The position numbers and the translations under genes were made by a program. Of a stretch of 64,000 bases of DNA, positions 36,560-44,165 are shown piece by piece; positions within the stretch are counted from its first letter, which is position 1, and each line of letters begins with the position of its first letter. This DNA is from Psychrobacillus glaciei (GTDB lineage: Bacteria > Bacillota > Bacilli > Bacillales_A > Planococcaceae): contig NZ_CP031223.1 in NCBI RefSeq assembly GCF_008973485.1, positions 4,178,001 to 4,242,000 on the forward strand, written 5' to 3'. The notes beneath the pieces are model-generated. The model was not told where the DNA came from, did not search any database, and was given only the letters and a program-made list of their open reading frames with translations.

Positions 36560-36658
36560 ATTTTATCCCCTTTGTTTATATTTTTTAATTTTCATTGATT
36601 GTAATCTATTATAATTGAACAGTAAGTTATATTATGAATATTGAATAAATAATAAAAG

Positions 36659-37582
36659 GTGGAAATTCCAATTCAACAGTTATTTTTATTACAACGGGTA
36701 ATTGATTATATAGATTTCCATATTAAGGAAGAAATTGATCCAGAGAAACTTGCTACCATTGCAGGCTATTCTCCTTATCATTTTTATAGAATTTTTAATA
36801 AGTATATTGGTTATACAGTTATGGATTATGTACAAAAAAGAAAGCTTCAGTTTGCTTTATATGACTTAGTCCAAGGCAAAAAGAAAATTATTCAAATAGC
36901 ATTGGATTATGGTTTTGAAACTCACTCTGGTTTTACAAAAGCTTTTAAAAGATGCTTCGGAAGTCCTCCTAGCTTATATAAGATGCATTGCCCAATCTCA
37001 TTGCCACAAAAATTGGATTTACTGAGTCTTCGTCAAAAACAAACTGGGGGTATCGTTATGCAACCAAAAATTGTTCATAAACGAGCTTTTGAAATTGCTG
37101 GCAAGACATTCGAGAGTGACATTGAAAAGGTCTTTTATACAAGAGATGCTCCTGCCTTTTGGGAACAAAGAATCCCACCAGATGAGGCAATTGAAAGAAC
37201 ACTGTACGATTTATTATCTCCAAGAGAGCATGGGGAATACTGTATTAATTTAAGTGATACGGATTCACAGGATAAATTCACTTATTTATTTGCAGTAAAC
37301 TACGATCAAGAAGTTCAACTTCCTGATGGATTAACAAGGTTGAAAATGAAAGATGCGACTTATGCAGTCTTCAGAACCCCTCTCGTAGAAGCTGAGCAAT
37401 TTGTTCCTTCTATCAAAGGAACTTGGCAATATATTTTGGAGGATTGGTTACCACAATCTCATTATGAGGTGGATGAAATTGTTTATGACTTTGAATATTA
37501 TGATGAACACTGCCACGACTGGGAATATGAAAAAATATATATGGAAATTTATTTACCAATAAAAGAAAGAATGGAGGTTTAG
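36659..37582 (+). CDS. AraC-family regulator with GyrI-like effector domain
   Basis: 307 residues: N-terminal AraC-type double HTH (IDFHIKEEIDPEKLATIAGYSPYHFYRIFNKYIG and IIQIALDYGFETHSGFTKAFKRCFG) and a C-terminal GyrI-like ligand-binding domain (residues ~145-305). Such proteins activate genes in response to small hydrophobic compounds. Start uncertain: GTG 36659 is within the likely Shine-Dalgarno stretch and a start a few codons downstream is possible. It lies 1 nt before the GNAT gene, probably one operon. Confidence 0.85.
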   Translation: MEIPIQQLFLLQRVIDYIDFHIKEEIDPEKLATIAGYSPYHFYRIFNKYIGYTVMDYVQKRKLQFALYDLVQGKKKIIQIALDYGFETHSGFTKAFKRCFGSPPSLYKMHCPISLPQKLDLLSLRQKQTGGIVMQPKIVHKRAFEIAGKTFESDIEKVFYTRDAPAFWEQRIPPDEAIERTLYDLLSPREHGEYCINLSDTDSQDKFTYLFAVNYDQEVQLPDGLTRLKMKDATYAVFRTPLVEAEQFVPSIKGTWQYILEDWLPQSHYEVDEIVYDFEYYDEHCHDWEYEKIYMEIYLPIKERMEV

Positions 37583-37583
37583 A

Positions 37584-38474
37584 ATGACTGTTTATCAACT
37601 AATAAGTGATTATAAAAACATACAAGCATATAAGGAAAGTTTCAATGAACTGGCTAAAATGGTCTTTGGAATTGATTTTAAATCATGGTACAAAAAAGGT
37701 TATTGGGGCGACAACTATGTTTGTTATTCTTACTTCGATGGAAATAAAGTGATTGCAAATGCTTCTATAAACAAAATGACGATTGTATCTAATGATAAAG
37801 AATATAAAGTCATACAAGTCGGTACGGTTATGACGCATCCTGGTTATCGTATCCAAGGATTATCCGGTAAACTGATGAACCATATCATAGAGAAATATGA
37901 AAAAGAGTCCGATTTTATCTTCTTGTTTGCTAATAAATCCGTTTTAGATTTCTATCCTAAATTTGGATTTGAAAAAGTACAAGAAAGTAGTTTTTCATTG
38001 AAAATATCAGATGTTAAAAAACAACGAACAAAATCAAGCACTTTAAGGCGTTTAAATATTGAAAGTGCAATGGATTTACAACTATTAGAAGGTTTTGCAA
38101 CTGAAAGAATACCTGTATCAACTTTCCTCGAAGTAAAAAATAATAAACATCTTTTAATGTTTTATTTTATCCTAGTTTTTAGTGAGGCTATTTATTACAT
38201 TGAAGAAAAGGATGTAATTGTACTATTTAAACACGAGGGTAGTCATCTTCACCTATTTGATATAGTCAGCAAAAAAAGAGTAGAAATAGACACCATTTTA
38301 AGTCATATTATTTCTATTGAAACGGAGATAATTAATTTCCACTTTACTCCAGATGATAATGATAAAAAGTTCAATACCGCGTTTATAACAGATAGTGATG
38401 ATACATTATTCGTCCGTCCATTGATTAAAGATGTAACAGAACATTTTTTATTTCCATTAACATCACATTCTTAA
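37584..38474 (+). CDS. GNAT family N-acetyltransferase
   Basis: 296 residues. The N-terminal GNAT domain has VGTVMTHPGYRIQGLSGKLMNHII, with the R/QxxGxG/A-like acetyl-CoA loop as RIQGLSG, and FYPKFGFEKV. The C-terminal ~140 residues are unassigned and may be a second degenerate domain as in Eis-like proteins. GGAGG sits in the end of the AraC gene. Substrate unknown. Confidence 0.87.
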   Translation: MTVYQLISDYKNIQAYKESFNELAKMVFGIDFKSWYKKGYWGDNYVCYSYFDGNKVIANASINKMTIVSNDKEYKVIQVGTVMTHPGYRIQGLSGKLMNHIIEKYEKESDFIFLFANKSVLDFYPKFGFEKVQESSFSLKISDVKKQRTKSSTLRRLNIESAMDLQLLEGFATERIPVSTFLEVKNNKHLLMFYFILVFSEAIYYIEEKDVIVLFKHEGSHLHLFDIVSKKRVEIDTILSHIISIETEIINFHFTPDDNDKKFNTAFITDSDDTLFVRPLIKDVTEHFLFPLTSHS

Positions 38475-38888
38475 AGTTTTTGATGTCAAACAAAAACAGC
38501 ATCCTTTCTAAAACTAACGAGTTCTCTATAGGAGGACAAAACAAGTAAATAGCAATCGGAATGGCATACCTATTCGCACTAATGAGCATACATTTCATAA
38601 AGAAGTCTTTCTTCCAAAGTAGATTGTACAACCGACGTATCTGCCTTAAAACCTGAACAGGTGGAAAAGGGGATGAAAAGAGTTATATCTATTCAAACTC
38701 CAATCCGAAATATGCTCAAATGGTCGCCACCATTCTTAGAACATACTATAACTTTTTGTAAACCATACAAGTCTAAGGATAAAAAGAAACCTATCCCAAC
38801 ACAGCTTCTTGTGATAACCGAAAAGGGGGATAAAATTGAGGACATTTTATATTTTTGGTAATTACGAAGGGGGGGGGATAAAATTATT
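38475..38888. other. 414-bp intergenic region with direct repeat and poly-G tract
   Basis: No gene recognised. GGGGATAAAATT occurs twice (near 38825-38836 and 38874-38885). The second copy follows a run of nine G. Short frames here (e.g. around 38661) lack convincing composition; a decayed gene is possible. Confidence 0.4.
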
Positions 38889-39590
38889 ATGAAAAAACAT
38901 TTAATATTATTATTAATTTTATGTTTTACCTTAGTAGGTTGTAAACAAAAAGAAGATGCTGTTAAAGGTGGAATTGATAAGAAAGGCTTTATTACAAAGA
39001 TATACAGTAAAGGAAACCGTATTTTAGTAGATGATGTAGACACAGGTTTAATCTGGATGGCAATGCCCGACAACGGAGAAATCGAAAATTATGAAGAGGG
39101 TCAAGAGGTTGTCATATGGATAAATGGTGGAATTGATGAATCCTACCCTGCTAAAGCTAAGGCTTTAAATATTGAAAATTCAAACGGAAATCAGTCCCAA
39201 TCATCTTTGCCAAAATTTATTTTTAAAAATGAGAAGTTCCCCCCTTCTATAAATTGTTTTGTTAAAATCAATGACATCCGATATGAAATGACAAAAGGAA
39301 ACTCTAAATGGAAAAATGAAAATGAATCTGTTCAAACTGACGCTGCATCTCCCACTCAGATTGCAGAAAGTTTCAAAGTAATTGCTGTGGAACCAAATAA
39401 CAAAATAACCATTGAAATTGAACAAAACCCCAATTTAAGTGTGTATTTATGGGATTCCGAAGAAGATGAAGTAACCTTCGAAAAAAAACAAATTACAGTA
39501 CCCACAAACCAGGGGCGGTATATATATGAAGTAGTCGCTAAATGGTCTAACGGAGAGGTATCTTACACCTTTGTTGTAGAAGTTAAATAA
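38889..39590 (+). CDS. DUF3221-type lipoprotein
   Basis: 233-residue secreted lipoprotein with signal peptide ending in LVGC (Cys18). The DUF3221 domain (GFITKIYSKGNRILVDDV, GQEVVIWINGGIDESYPAKA) occupies residues ~30-100, and a second beta-rich domain (VTVPTNQG-like segment, YEVVAKWSNGEVSYTF) follows. Similar to YobA-type proteins; function unknown. The ribosome binding region is a run of nine G (38869-38877), 11 nt from ATG. Confidence 0.85.
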   Translation: MKKHLILLLILCFTLVGCKQKEDAVKGGIDKKGFITKIYSKGNRILVDDVDTGLIWMAMPDNGEIENYEEGQEVVIWINGGIDESYPAKAKALNIENSNGNQSQSSLPKFIFKNEKFPPSINCFVKINDIRYEMTKGNSKWKNENESVQTDAASPTQIAESFKVIAVEPNNKITIEIEQNPNLSVYLWDSEEDEVTFEKKQITVPTNQGRYIYEVVAKWSNGEVSYTFVVEVK

Positions 39591-39638
39591 TTTTTAAAAA
39601 CTTAATAACTGAGAATACAATTCTCATAAAACTATGTG

Positions 39639-39666
39639 AAAAAGAGCATCAATTGATGCTCTTTTT
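39639..39666 (+). terminator. Terminator after DUF3221 gene
   Basis: AAAGAGCATC/GATGCTCTTT stem with a 4-nt AATT loop and T run. Confidence 0.9.
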
Positions 39667-39667
39667 C

Positions 39668-39786
39668 TGATGAAACCGTTAAAGAATACGATATTTTACT
39701 TGCTGGTTTCAGTGCGATTAATGGTGTTTTTCCCCCTGAAGAGAAACCGTTAGTTCTATACCGAAGCTTTTTTCTTTTTGTTTGAT
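39668..39786 (+). pseudogene. Possible gene remnant
   Basis: A frame starting DETVKEYDILLAGFSAINGV and continuing to a TGA at ~39784 has protein-like composition but no start codon or ribosome binding site. It is about 38 codons. It may be the tail of a lost gene. Family not recognised. Confidence 0.3.
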
Positions 39787-39810
39787 TTAATGAGTTTCAT
39801 TAGTAAAAAA

Positions 39811-41043
39811 TCACTCTTTAGAGCTTTTCATAATTATTTTATATAAGTATAGAACAGGTGATAATAATATGGCACTTACAATGATTGCCGTTTTTATTGT
39901 AAAGTTCGAAGCTACTAATCCGATAACTGGACCACCACCAATTTGGCCTATAGCATCTACTTGACCTTTTACCGAAAATAAAGTTGCACGTAAAGACGAT
40001 TCCGGAATGATCTTATTTAGCCAAACGTCCTCGAGTGGATACATGACTTTCCTTGTCACTTGGATAATTATATAAAAGACTAATAATCCAACTACATACG
40101 TAGAAAATGCAAAGCCAATTAATGAAGTTATAATAAATATGCTTCCTATAAAAAGAGCCATGTAAATATGTTTCAGATTTTGATGTATAGAACTTCGATT
40201 CATCAAATGAAGTGCAACAAAAGAAATTAACACTACCATAAATTGAATTCCACCCATTATTAGTACTAATTTCTCATCTGTCAAATTTCCTATATTCGAT
40301 ACATTTAATAAATGAGACATCCATAAACGGTCAAAACCTTCACTATAAAATCCTACAAACAGAGCTATTAGAAATAACATTCTCATGATAAAACTCGCTT
40401 TAGAGTAAAATAAAATTTTGCCCATACTACCCTTCATGTTTTTCAAAGTAGAAATTCTACCTAGCTTATTTAAAGGTTTAAAATTGTCTTCTTTCATAAA
40501 AATCATTAAATATATCGCTAATCCAAACATACATAGTCCACCTATAATGATTGGCAAGCTGATCATGAAATAACCGATGAATATACTTAATGGGATAGCT
40601 ATAATTTGTCCAAGGTTACCGGCCTTTGCTCCTCTTATAAATGCTAATGAAGCACGTTCTTCTCCTATTTCATCTGCAATCCACGCTTGCTGAGATCCAC
40701 TAGTAAATGTATAACCTATCCCCCATGCAACCTGAGCCAATAGTACAGGTATAAAATAGGGGAATAACCCCTCCACTAAAAAGCCAAATCCTATTAGTAG
40801 GTAACCAATTATTATGGAAAGCTTGCGGCTTTTCAAATCTGACACTACTCCGGTAGGAATCTCAAAAAGGAATACCGATAGCTCCAAAATTGTCCCAACT
40901 AATACAAGTTGTAGCGGATCTAGCTTTACAGTTTGTACCTGATATAACAAGTTTACTGTAAATATAATCGTAAAAAATAATTGTGATAAAAAGCATGTAA
41001 AAATGTAAACTCGATATGGATCTTTTGTTTTTAATATTTTCAT
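39811..41043 (-). CDS. MFS transporter
   Basis: 410 residues with twelve predicted membrane segments. LFEIPTGVVSDLKSRKLSIIIGYLLIGFGF is the motif-A region of the first half and WIADEIGEERASLAFIRGAKAGNLG is a loop seen in a subset of uncharacterised MFS exporters. AGGGGG precedes ATG by 8 nt. It stands alone; substrate unknown. Confidence 0.88.
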   Translation of the reverse strand: MKILKTKDPYRVYIFTCFLSQLFFTIIFTVNLLYQVQTVKLDPLQLVLVGTILELSVFLFEIPTGVVSDLKSRKLSIIIGYLLIGFGFLVEGLFPYFIPVLLAQVAWGIGYTFTSGSQQAWIADEIGEERASLAFIRGAKAGNLGQIIAIPLSIFIGYFMISLPIIIGGLCMFGLAIYLMIFMKEDNFKPLNKLGRISTLKNMKGSMGKILFYSKASFIMRMLFLIALFVGFYSEGFDRLWMSHLLNVSNIGNLTDEKLVLIMGGIQFMVVLISFVALHLMNRSSIHQNLKHIYMALFIGSIFIITSLIGFAFSTYVVGLLVFYIIIQVTRKVMYPLEDVWLNKIIPESSLRATLFSVKGQVDAIGQIGGGPVIGLVASNFTIKTAIIVSAILLSPVLYLYKIIMKSSKE

Positions 41044-41099
41044 TTTGTTACCCCCTAGAATTGATTATAAAGAGAGGGTTAATCGACTTCTTGTCCAAA

Positions 41100-41290
41100 T
41101 TTGCGATAATAAGAAAAGCGCAAATGTCTATGTCTGCCCCGACAGGCAAATGGGGAAGGTGTAGGTCTGCAAAGTTCGCCACATCCTGTGGCAAAGCAGA
41201 CATGACCCGCATCGTGCGGGCCCAGGAGGCAGCTCCCCAGCCACCGCAGCTTTTTCACATTTGACCCCGAGGGGCAAGGCGCTGGAGTCT
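41100..41290. repeat. R3 GC-rich extragenic element
   Basis: About 190 bp much richer in GC than the surrounding DNA. It contains the hairpins CCACATCCTGTGG and GCCCGCATCGTGCGGGC-like (CCCGCATCGTGCGGG) and ends with GGGGCAAGGCGCTGGAGTCTGGACAGTTAC. It looks like a Bacillales extragenic repeat. No second copy is in this window, so repetition is from memory only. Confidence 0.55.
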
Positions 41291-41324
41291 GGACAGTTAC
41301 TTAGTAGAAATGCATATACTTATC

Positions 41325-41380
41325 TTTTTAAAAACACCCTGTAAAATAGGCACTAAAAAAAGGTCTACTAAACAGAGTGT
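41325..41380 (-). terminator. Candidate terminator of the pst cluster
   Basis: ACACCCTGT (41334-41342) and ACAGAGTGT (41372-41380) pair fully when G-U is allowed, with a 29-nt loop. A short T-rich run follows on the minus strand. Confidence 0.5.
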
Positions 41381-41407
41381 ATTAAGTATCAAATTTTTAT
41401 TTCAATG

Positions 41408-42307
41408 TTAATTCCTTTTTGACCTACTATGAAAACGGAAATCCCTTATCCATAGTGGAAGTCTTATGCATAAACTCAAGAGAAGTGTGATTAATACGAG
41501 CAAAGCAGACGTTTTTTGAGCAATATCCGACGCATCCTCCACCAATGCTTCTGATTGGACATACCACAAGTGAACAGGTAAAGTTCCTCCTTGCGACATG
41601 AAATTCCAATCCCACATCTCCCCGGATGTACCAGTACCCCCTACTAGTAGTATTAAGGCAGATTCACCAAATGCCCTACATGCAGCAAGGCTCACTCCAC
41701 TAATAATTCCATTTAAAGCAGCAGGTATTACTATTTTTACAATGGTTTGTGCTTTAGTTGCTCCTATCGCATAGGAAGCTTCTCTTAAATCATTATGTAC
41801 AGTCTGGATTGCTTCCTCTGTAACTCTAGTTATCACTGGTAAATTTAATAGTGAAAGAGTAATACCTGCACCAATAATAGTTAGCCCAATATTAAAAATA
41901 TCGACGAATAACACATAACCAAATAAGCCAATTACAATAGAAGGAACTGATGCCAAGCTTTCCACACATGTCCGTATAAACTCTGTAAATCTATTGCTAG
42001 GTGCATATTCAGATAAATACACTCCTGATCCAATACCTATTGGAATAGAGATGAGTAATGAGATGATTAACACATAGATAGAGTTAAGTAGAAAAGGCCC
42101 AATTCCTCCACCCGCGTCAATTTCACTAGGTAGGCCTACTAAGAAATCAAAAGAAATCTTAGGTAACCCCTTTGATAAAATATATAGGAGCAACCCAAAA
42201 ATGAGCACTAAAATAAGTGCCGTGATGATCCATAAACCCATCGTAAACATTTTATCCGTTGTTTTTTTTATTTGTTTATATAACTTGTTAGATGAATTCC
42301 CAGTCAT
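41408..42307 (-). CDS. pstA: Phosphate ABC transporter permease PstA
   Basis: 299-residue inner-membrane permease with six helices and the EAA loop (DLREASYAIGATKAQTIVKI). The segment YLSEYAPSNRFTEFIRTCVESLASVPSIVIGLFGY is typical of PstA. ATG 42307 is 7 nt from AAGGAG; the earlier ATG overlaps the site. It should pair with PstC. The expected next genes pstB and phoU do not follow. Confidence 0.93.
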   Translation of the reverse strand: MTGNSSNKLYKQIKKTTDKMFTMGLWIITALILVLIFGLLLYILSKGLPKISFDFLVGLPSEIDAGGGIGPFLLNSIYVLIISLLISIPIGIGSGVYLSEYAPSNRFTEFIRTCVESLASVPSIVIGLFGYVLFVDIFNIGLTIIGAGITLSLLNLPVITRVTEEAIQTVHNDLREASYAIGATKAQTIVKIVIPAALNGIISGVSLAACRAFGESALILLVGGTGTSGEMWDWNFMSQGGTLPVHLWYVQSEALVEDASDIAQKTSALLVLITLLLSLCIRLPLWIRDFRFHSRSKRN

Positions 42308-42309
42308 TC

Positions 42310-43221
42310 TCATGCTCCTTTTACACGAAGCTTTCTAATAATGATGATCAGTAAGTTTGAAATAAGTAGTAATAAGAATGCCATCATATACAAGGCGTGA
42401 TTCCAAGTTGAATCGAATTCTACATCAATAATTTGATTTACAATATTACTTGTTAAAACGGCAGTTGGAGTCAATAAATCAGATGGTAGTTGGGGTGTGT
42501 TACCTATGACCATAACAACCGCCATTGTTTCACCTATTGAACGTGCCATGCCTAAAATAACAGCTGTGAATAGACCGGGTGCTGCGGAAGGTAGAATTAC
42601 TTTAAGGATGGTTTGCATTCTTGTACTCCCTAGCGCATAGCTTGCTTCTCTCAAATCAGAAGGTACGGAAGAAATTGCATCATCACTAATTCTTGAAATA
42701 GTGGGTAATACCATGATATTTAATACTATAGCTGCAGGAAGTAGCCCGTCCCCCATAGTAGCACCGGTTATATCTCTTAATAACGGGATAAGTACTGTTA
42801 ATCCTAAGTATCCGTAAACAATAGAAGGAATGCCAACTAATAAATCTAACACTGGACGCATTATTCGCTTTAGCCATTTAGGAGCTATTTCAGCAGTAAA
42901 GATTGCAACCCCTATGGAAATTGGTGCTGCAAACAATAAAGTTAAACCTGTTAAAGCAAGGGTTCCTAATATAAAGATGGCTGCACCGAATTTGTCATCA
43001 TACGGTTCCCACGTTGTGGAAAAAAAGAACTCTTGAAAAGAAACATCTTTAAACACTAGTAATCCAGTACGGCCTACAAAAATAATAATGGATAATAGTG
43101 TTAGTCCTAAAATTAGGACACTAAATAAACAAAAAAACTTAAATAATCGATTTTGAAAATAGGTACTCTTTGAAATTTTTTTTTCATAACTGTTAGTTAA
43201 CAAGTGCTCTATTTTACTCAT
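42310..43221 (-). CDS. pstC: Phosphate ABC transporter permease PstC
   Basis: 303-residue inner-membrane permease. Motifs: WEPYDDKFGAAIFILGTLALT, FTAEIAPKWLKRIMRPVLDLLVGIPSIVYGYLGL and the EAA loop DLREASYALGSTRMQTILKV, all typical of PstC. ATG 43221 is 5 nt from GGAGG, preferred over TTG 43233. It lies 73 nt after pstS with a stable hairpin in the gap. Confidence 0.94.
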   Translation of the reverse strand: MSKIEHLLTNSYEKKISKSTYFQNRLFKFFCLFSVLILGLTLLSIIIFVGRTGLLVFKDVSFQEFFFSTTWEPYDDKFGAAIFILGTLALTGLTLLFAAPISIGVAIFTAEIAPKWLKRIMRPVLDLLVGIPSIVYGYLGLTVLIPLLRDITGATMGDGLLPAAIVLNIMVLPTISRISDDAISSVPSDLREASYALGSTRMQTILKVILPSAAPGLFTAVILGMARSIGETMAVVMVIGNTPQLPSDLLTPTAVLTSNIVNQIIDVEFDSTWNHALYMMAFLLLLISNLLIIIIRKLRVKGA

Positions 43222-43243
43222 AAGATCCTCCAAATACCAATAT

Positions 43244-43269
43244 AGTGCCAGCCTATTACGGCTGGCACT
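43244..43269 (-). other. Hairpin between pstS and pstC
   Basis: AGTGCCAGCC (43244-43253) and GGCTGGCACT (43260-43269), perfect 10-bp stem with 6-nt loop and no T run after it on the minus strand. Such hairpins often stabilise or partly terminate after the binding-protein gene, raising its expression above the permeases. Role inferred. Confidence 0.75.
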
Positions 43270-43294
43270 TTAGCTTATTTAAGTGATGAAGAAC

Positions 43295-44146
43295 TTACTT
43301 CATTTTATCAATTGGGATAAACTTCAATTTAGTTAAAGAACCATTTTGAAATTTACCGCTTTGAATATACTTTATAAACTCTGCATCAGCTCCTGTTGGA
43401 TCACCTTTTGTTACTAGATAACCATAACTCCAAACTTTATACGTTCCTTTAATAACGTTTTCAGTAGTAGCTGCTACACCATTGAAATCAACCGCTTTAA
43501 TGTTCCCTTTTACATAAGCAAAGTCAACGTAACCAAGAGCATTTGGATTGGTGTCAACAGCAGTAACCATTTCTCCACTTTTCCCAACTTCTTTATAATT
43601 CTCACCTTTTGTCATAAAGGCTGCCCCATCTAAAGCTTTCATTTGATAGTTTACGCGTGTACCAGAACCATGTTTGCGGTTTACAACAACTATTTGAGCA
43701 TCGTTTCCGCCAACTTCTTTCCAGTTTGTAATTTTCCCCGCATAAATGTCTTGCAATTGCTTTGTTGTTAAGTTTTTAACAGGATTTGCTTTATTAACAA
43801 TAGTAGCGAATGGAATCGCAGCTACTTTGTGCGCTTTCAAATCTGTAAAAGCTTTAAATCCTGGTACTTCTTTCGTTGCATCCCAATCGACAGCGCCTAT
43901 TGTTGCAGCTCCTTTTGATACAGATTGCGGGCCTGCAATGGAAGAAGAACCTGACACGGATACGGACACTTTAGGGTTAATTTTTTTAAATTCTTTCGCT
44001 GCTTGTTGTGTTAATGGAAGTAATGCTGTAGAACCAGCTACAACTATCTTTCCTGATGTTGCTGCAGAAGCAATACCATTGTATGAAAAACCTACGGCCG
44101 CTACTAATGACAAACTTAATATTGCTACACGTTTCATAATATTCAT
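43295..44146 (-). CDS. pstS: Phosphate-binding protein PstS
   Basis: 283-residue phosphate-binding protein. GSTALLPLTQQAAKEF, SVSGSSSIAGPQSVSKG, the RKHGSGTR phosphate loop and ALGYVDFAYV match PstS. Its signal peptide (MKRVAILSLSLVAAVGFSYNGIASA) ends in an AxA-type site with no Cys, so it appears secreted and not lipidated, unlike usual Bacillus PstS. It lies 19 nt downstream of the Pho-controlled stalk/propeller gene. Confidence 0.92.
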   Translation of the reverse strand: MNIMKRVAILSLSLVAAVGFSYNGIASAATSGKIVVAGSTALLPLTQQAAKEFKKINPKVSVSVSGSSSIAGPQSVSKGAATIGAVDWDATKEVPGFKAFTDLKAHKVAAIPFATIVNKANPVKNLTTKQLQDIYAGKITNWKEVGGNDAQIVVVNRKHGSGTRVNYQMKALDGAAFMTKGENYKEVGKSGEMVTAVDTNPNALGYVDFAYVKGNIKAVDFNGVAATTENVIKGTYKVWSYGYLVTKGDPTGADAEFIKYIQSGKFQNGSLTKLKFIPIDKMK

Positions 44147-44165
44147 TGATCATCTACCCCTTTTC

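Noticed and set aside
38661..38861. 66-residue frame before the DUF3221 gene
   Set aside because: A GGGG precedes an internal ATG, but the composition is unlike a protein and no family is recognisable; kept only as possible decayed DNA.
38693..39073. 126-residue minus-strand frame
   Set aside because: Mostly antisense to the DUF3221 lipoprotein gene and without a ribosome binding site.
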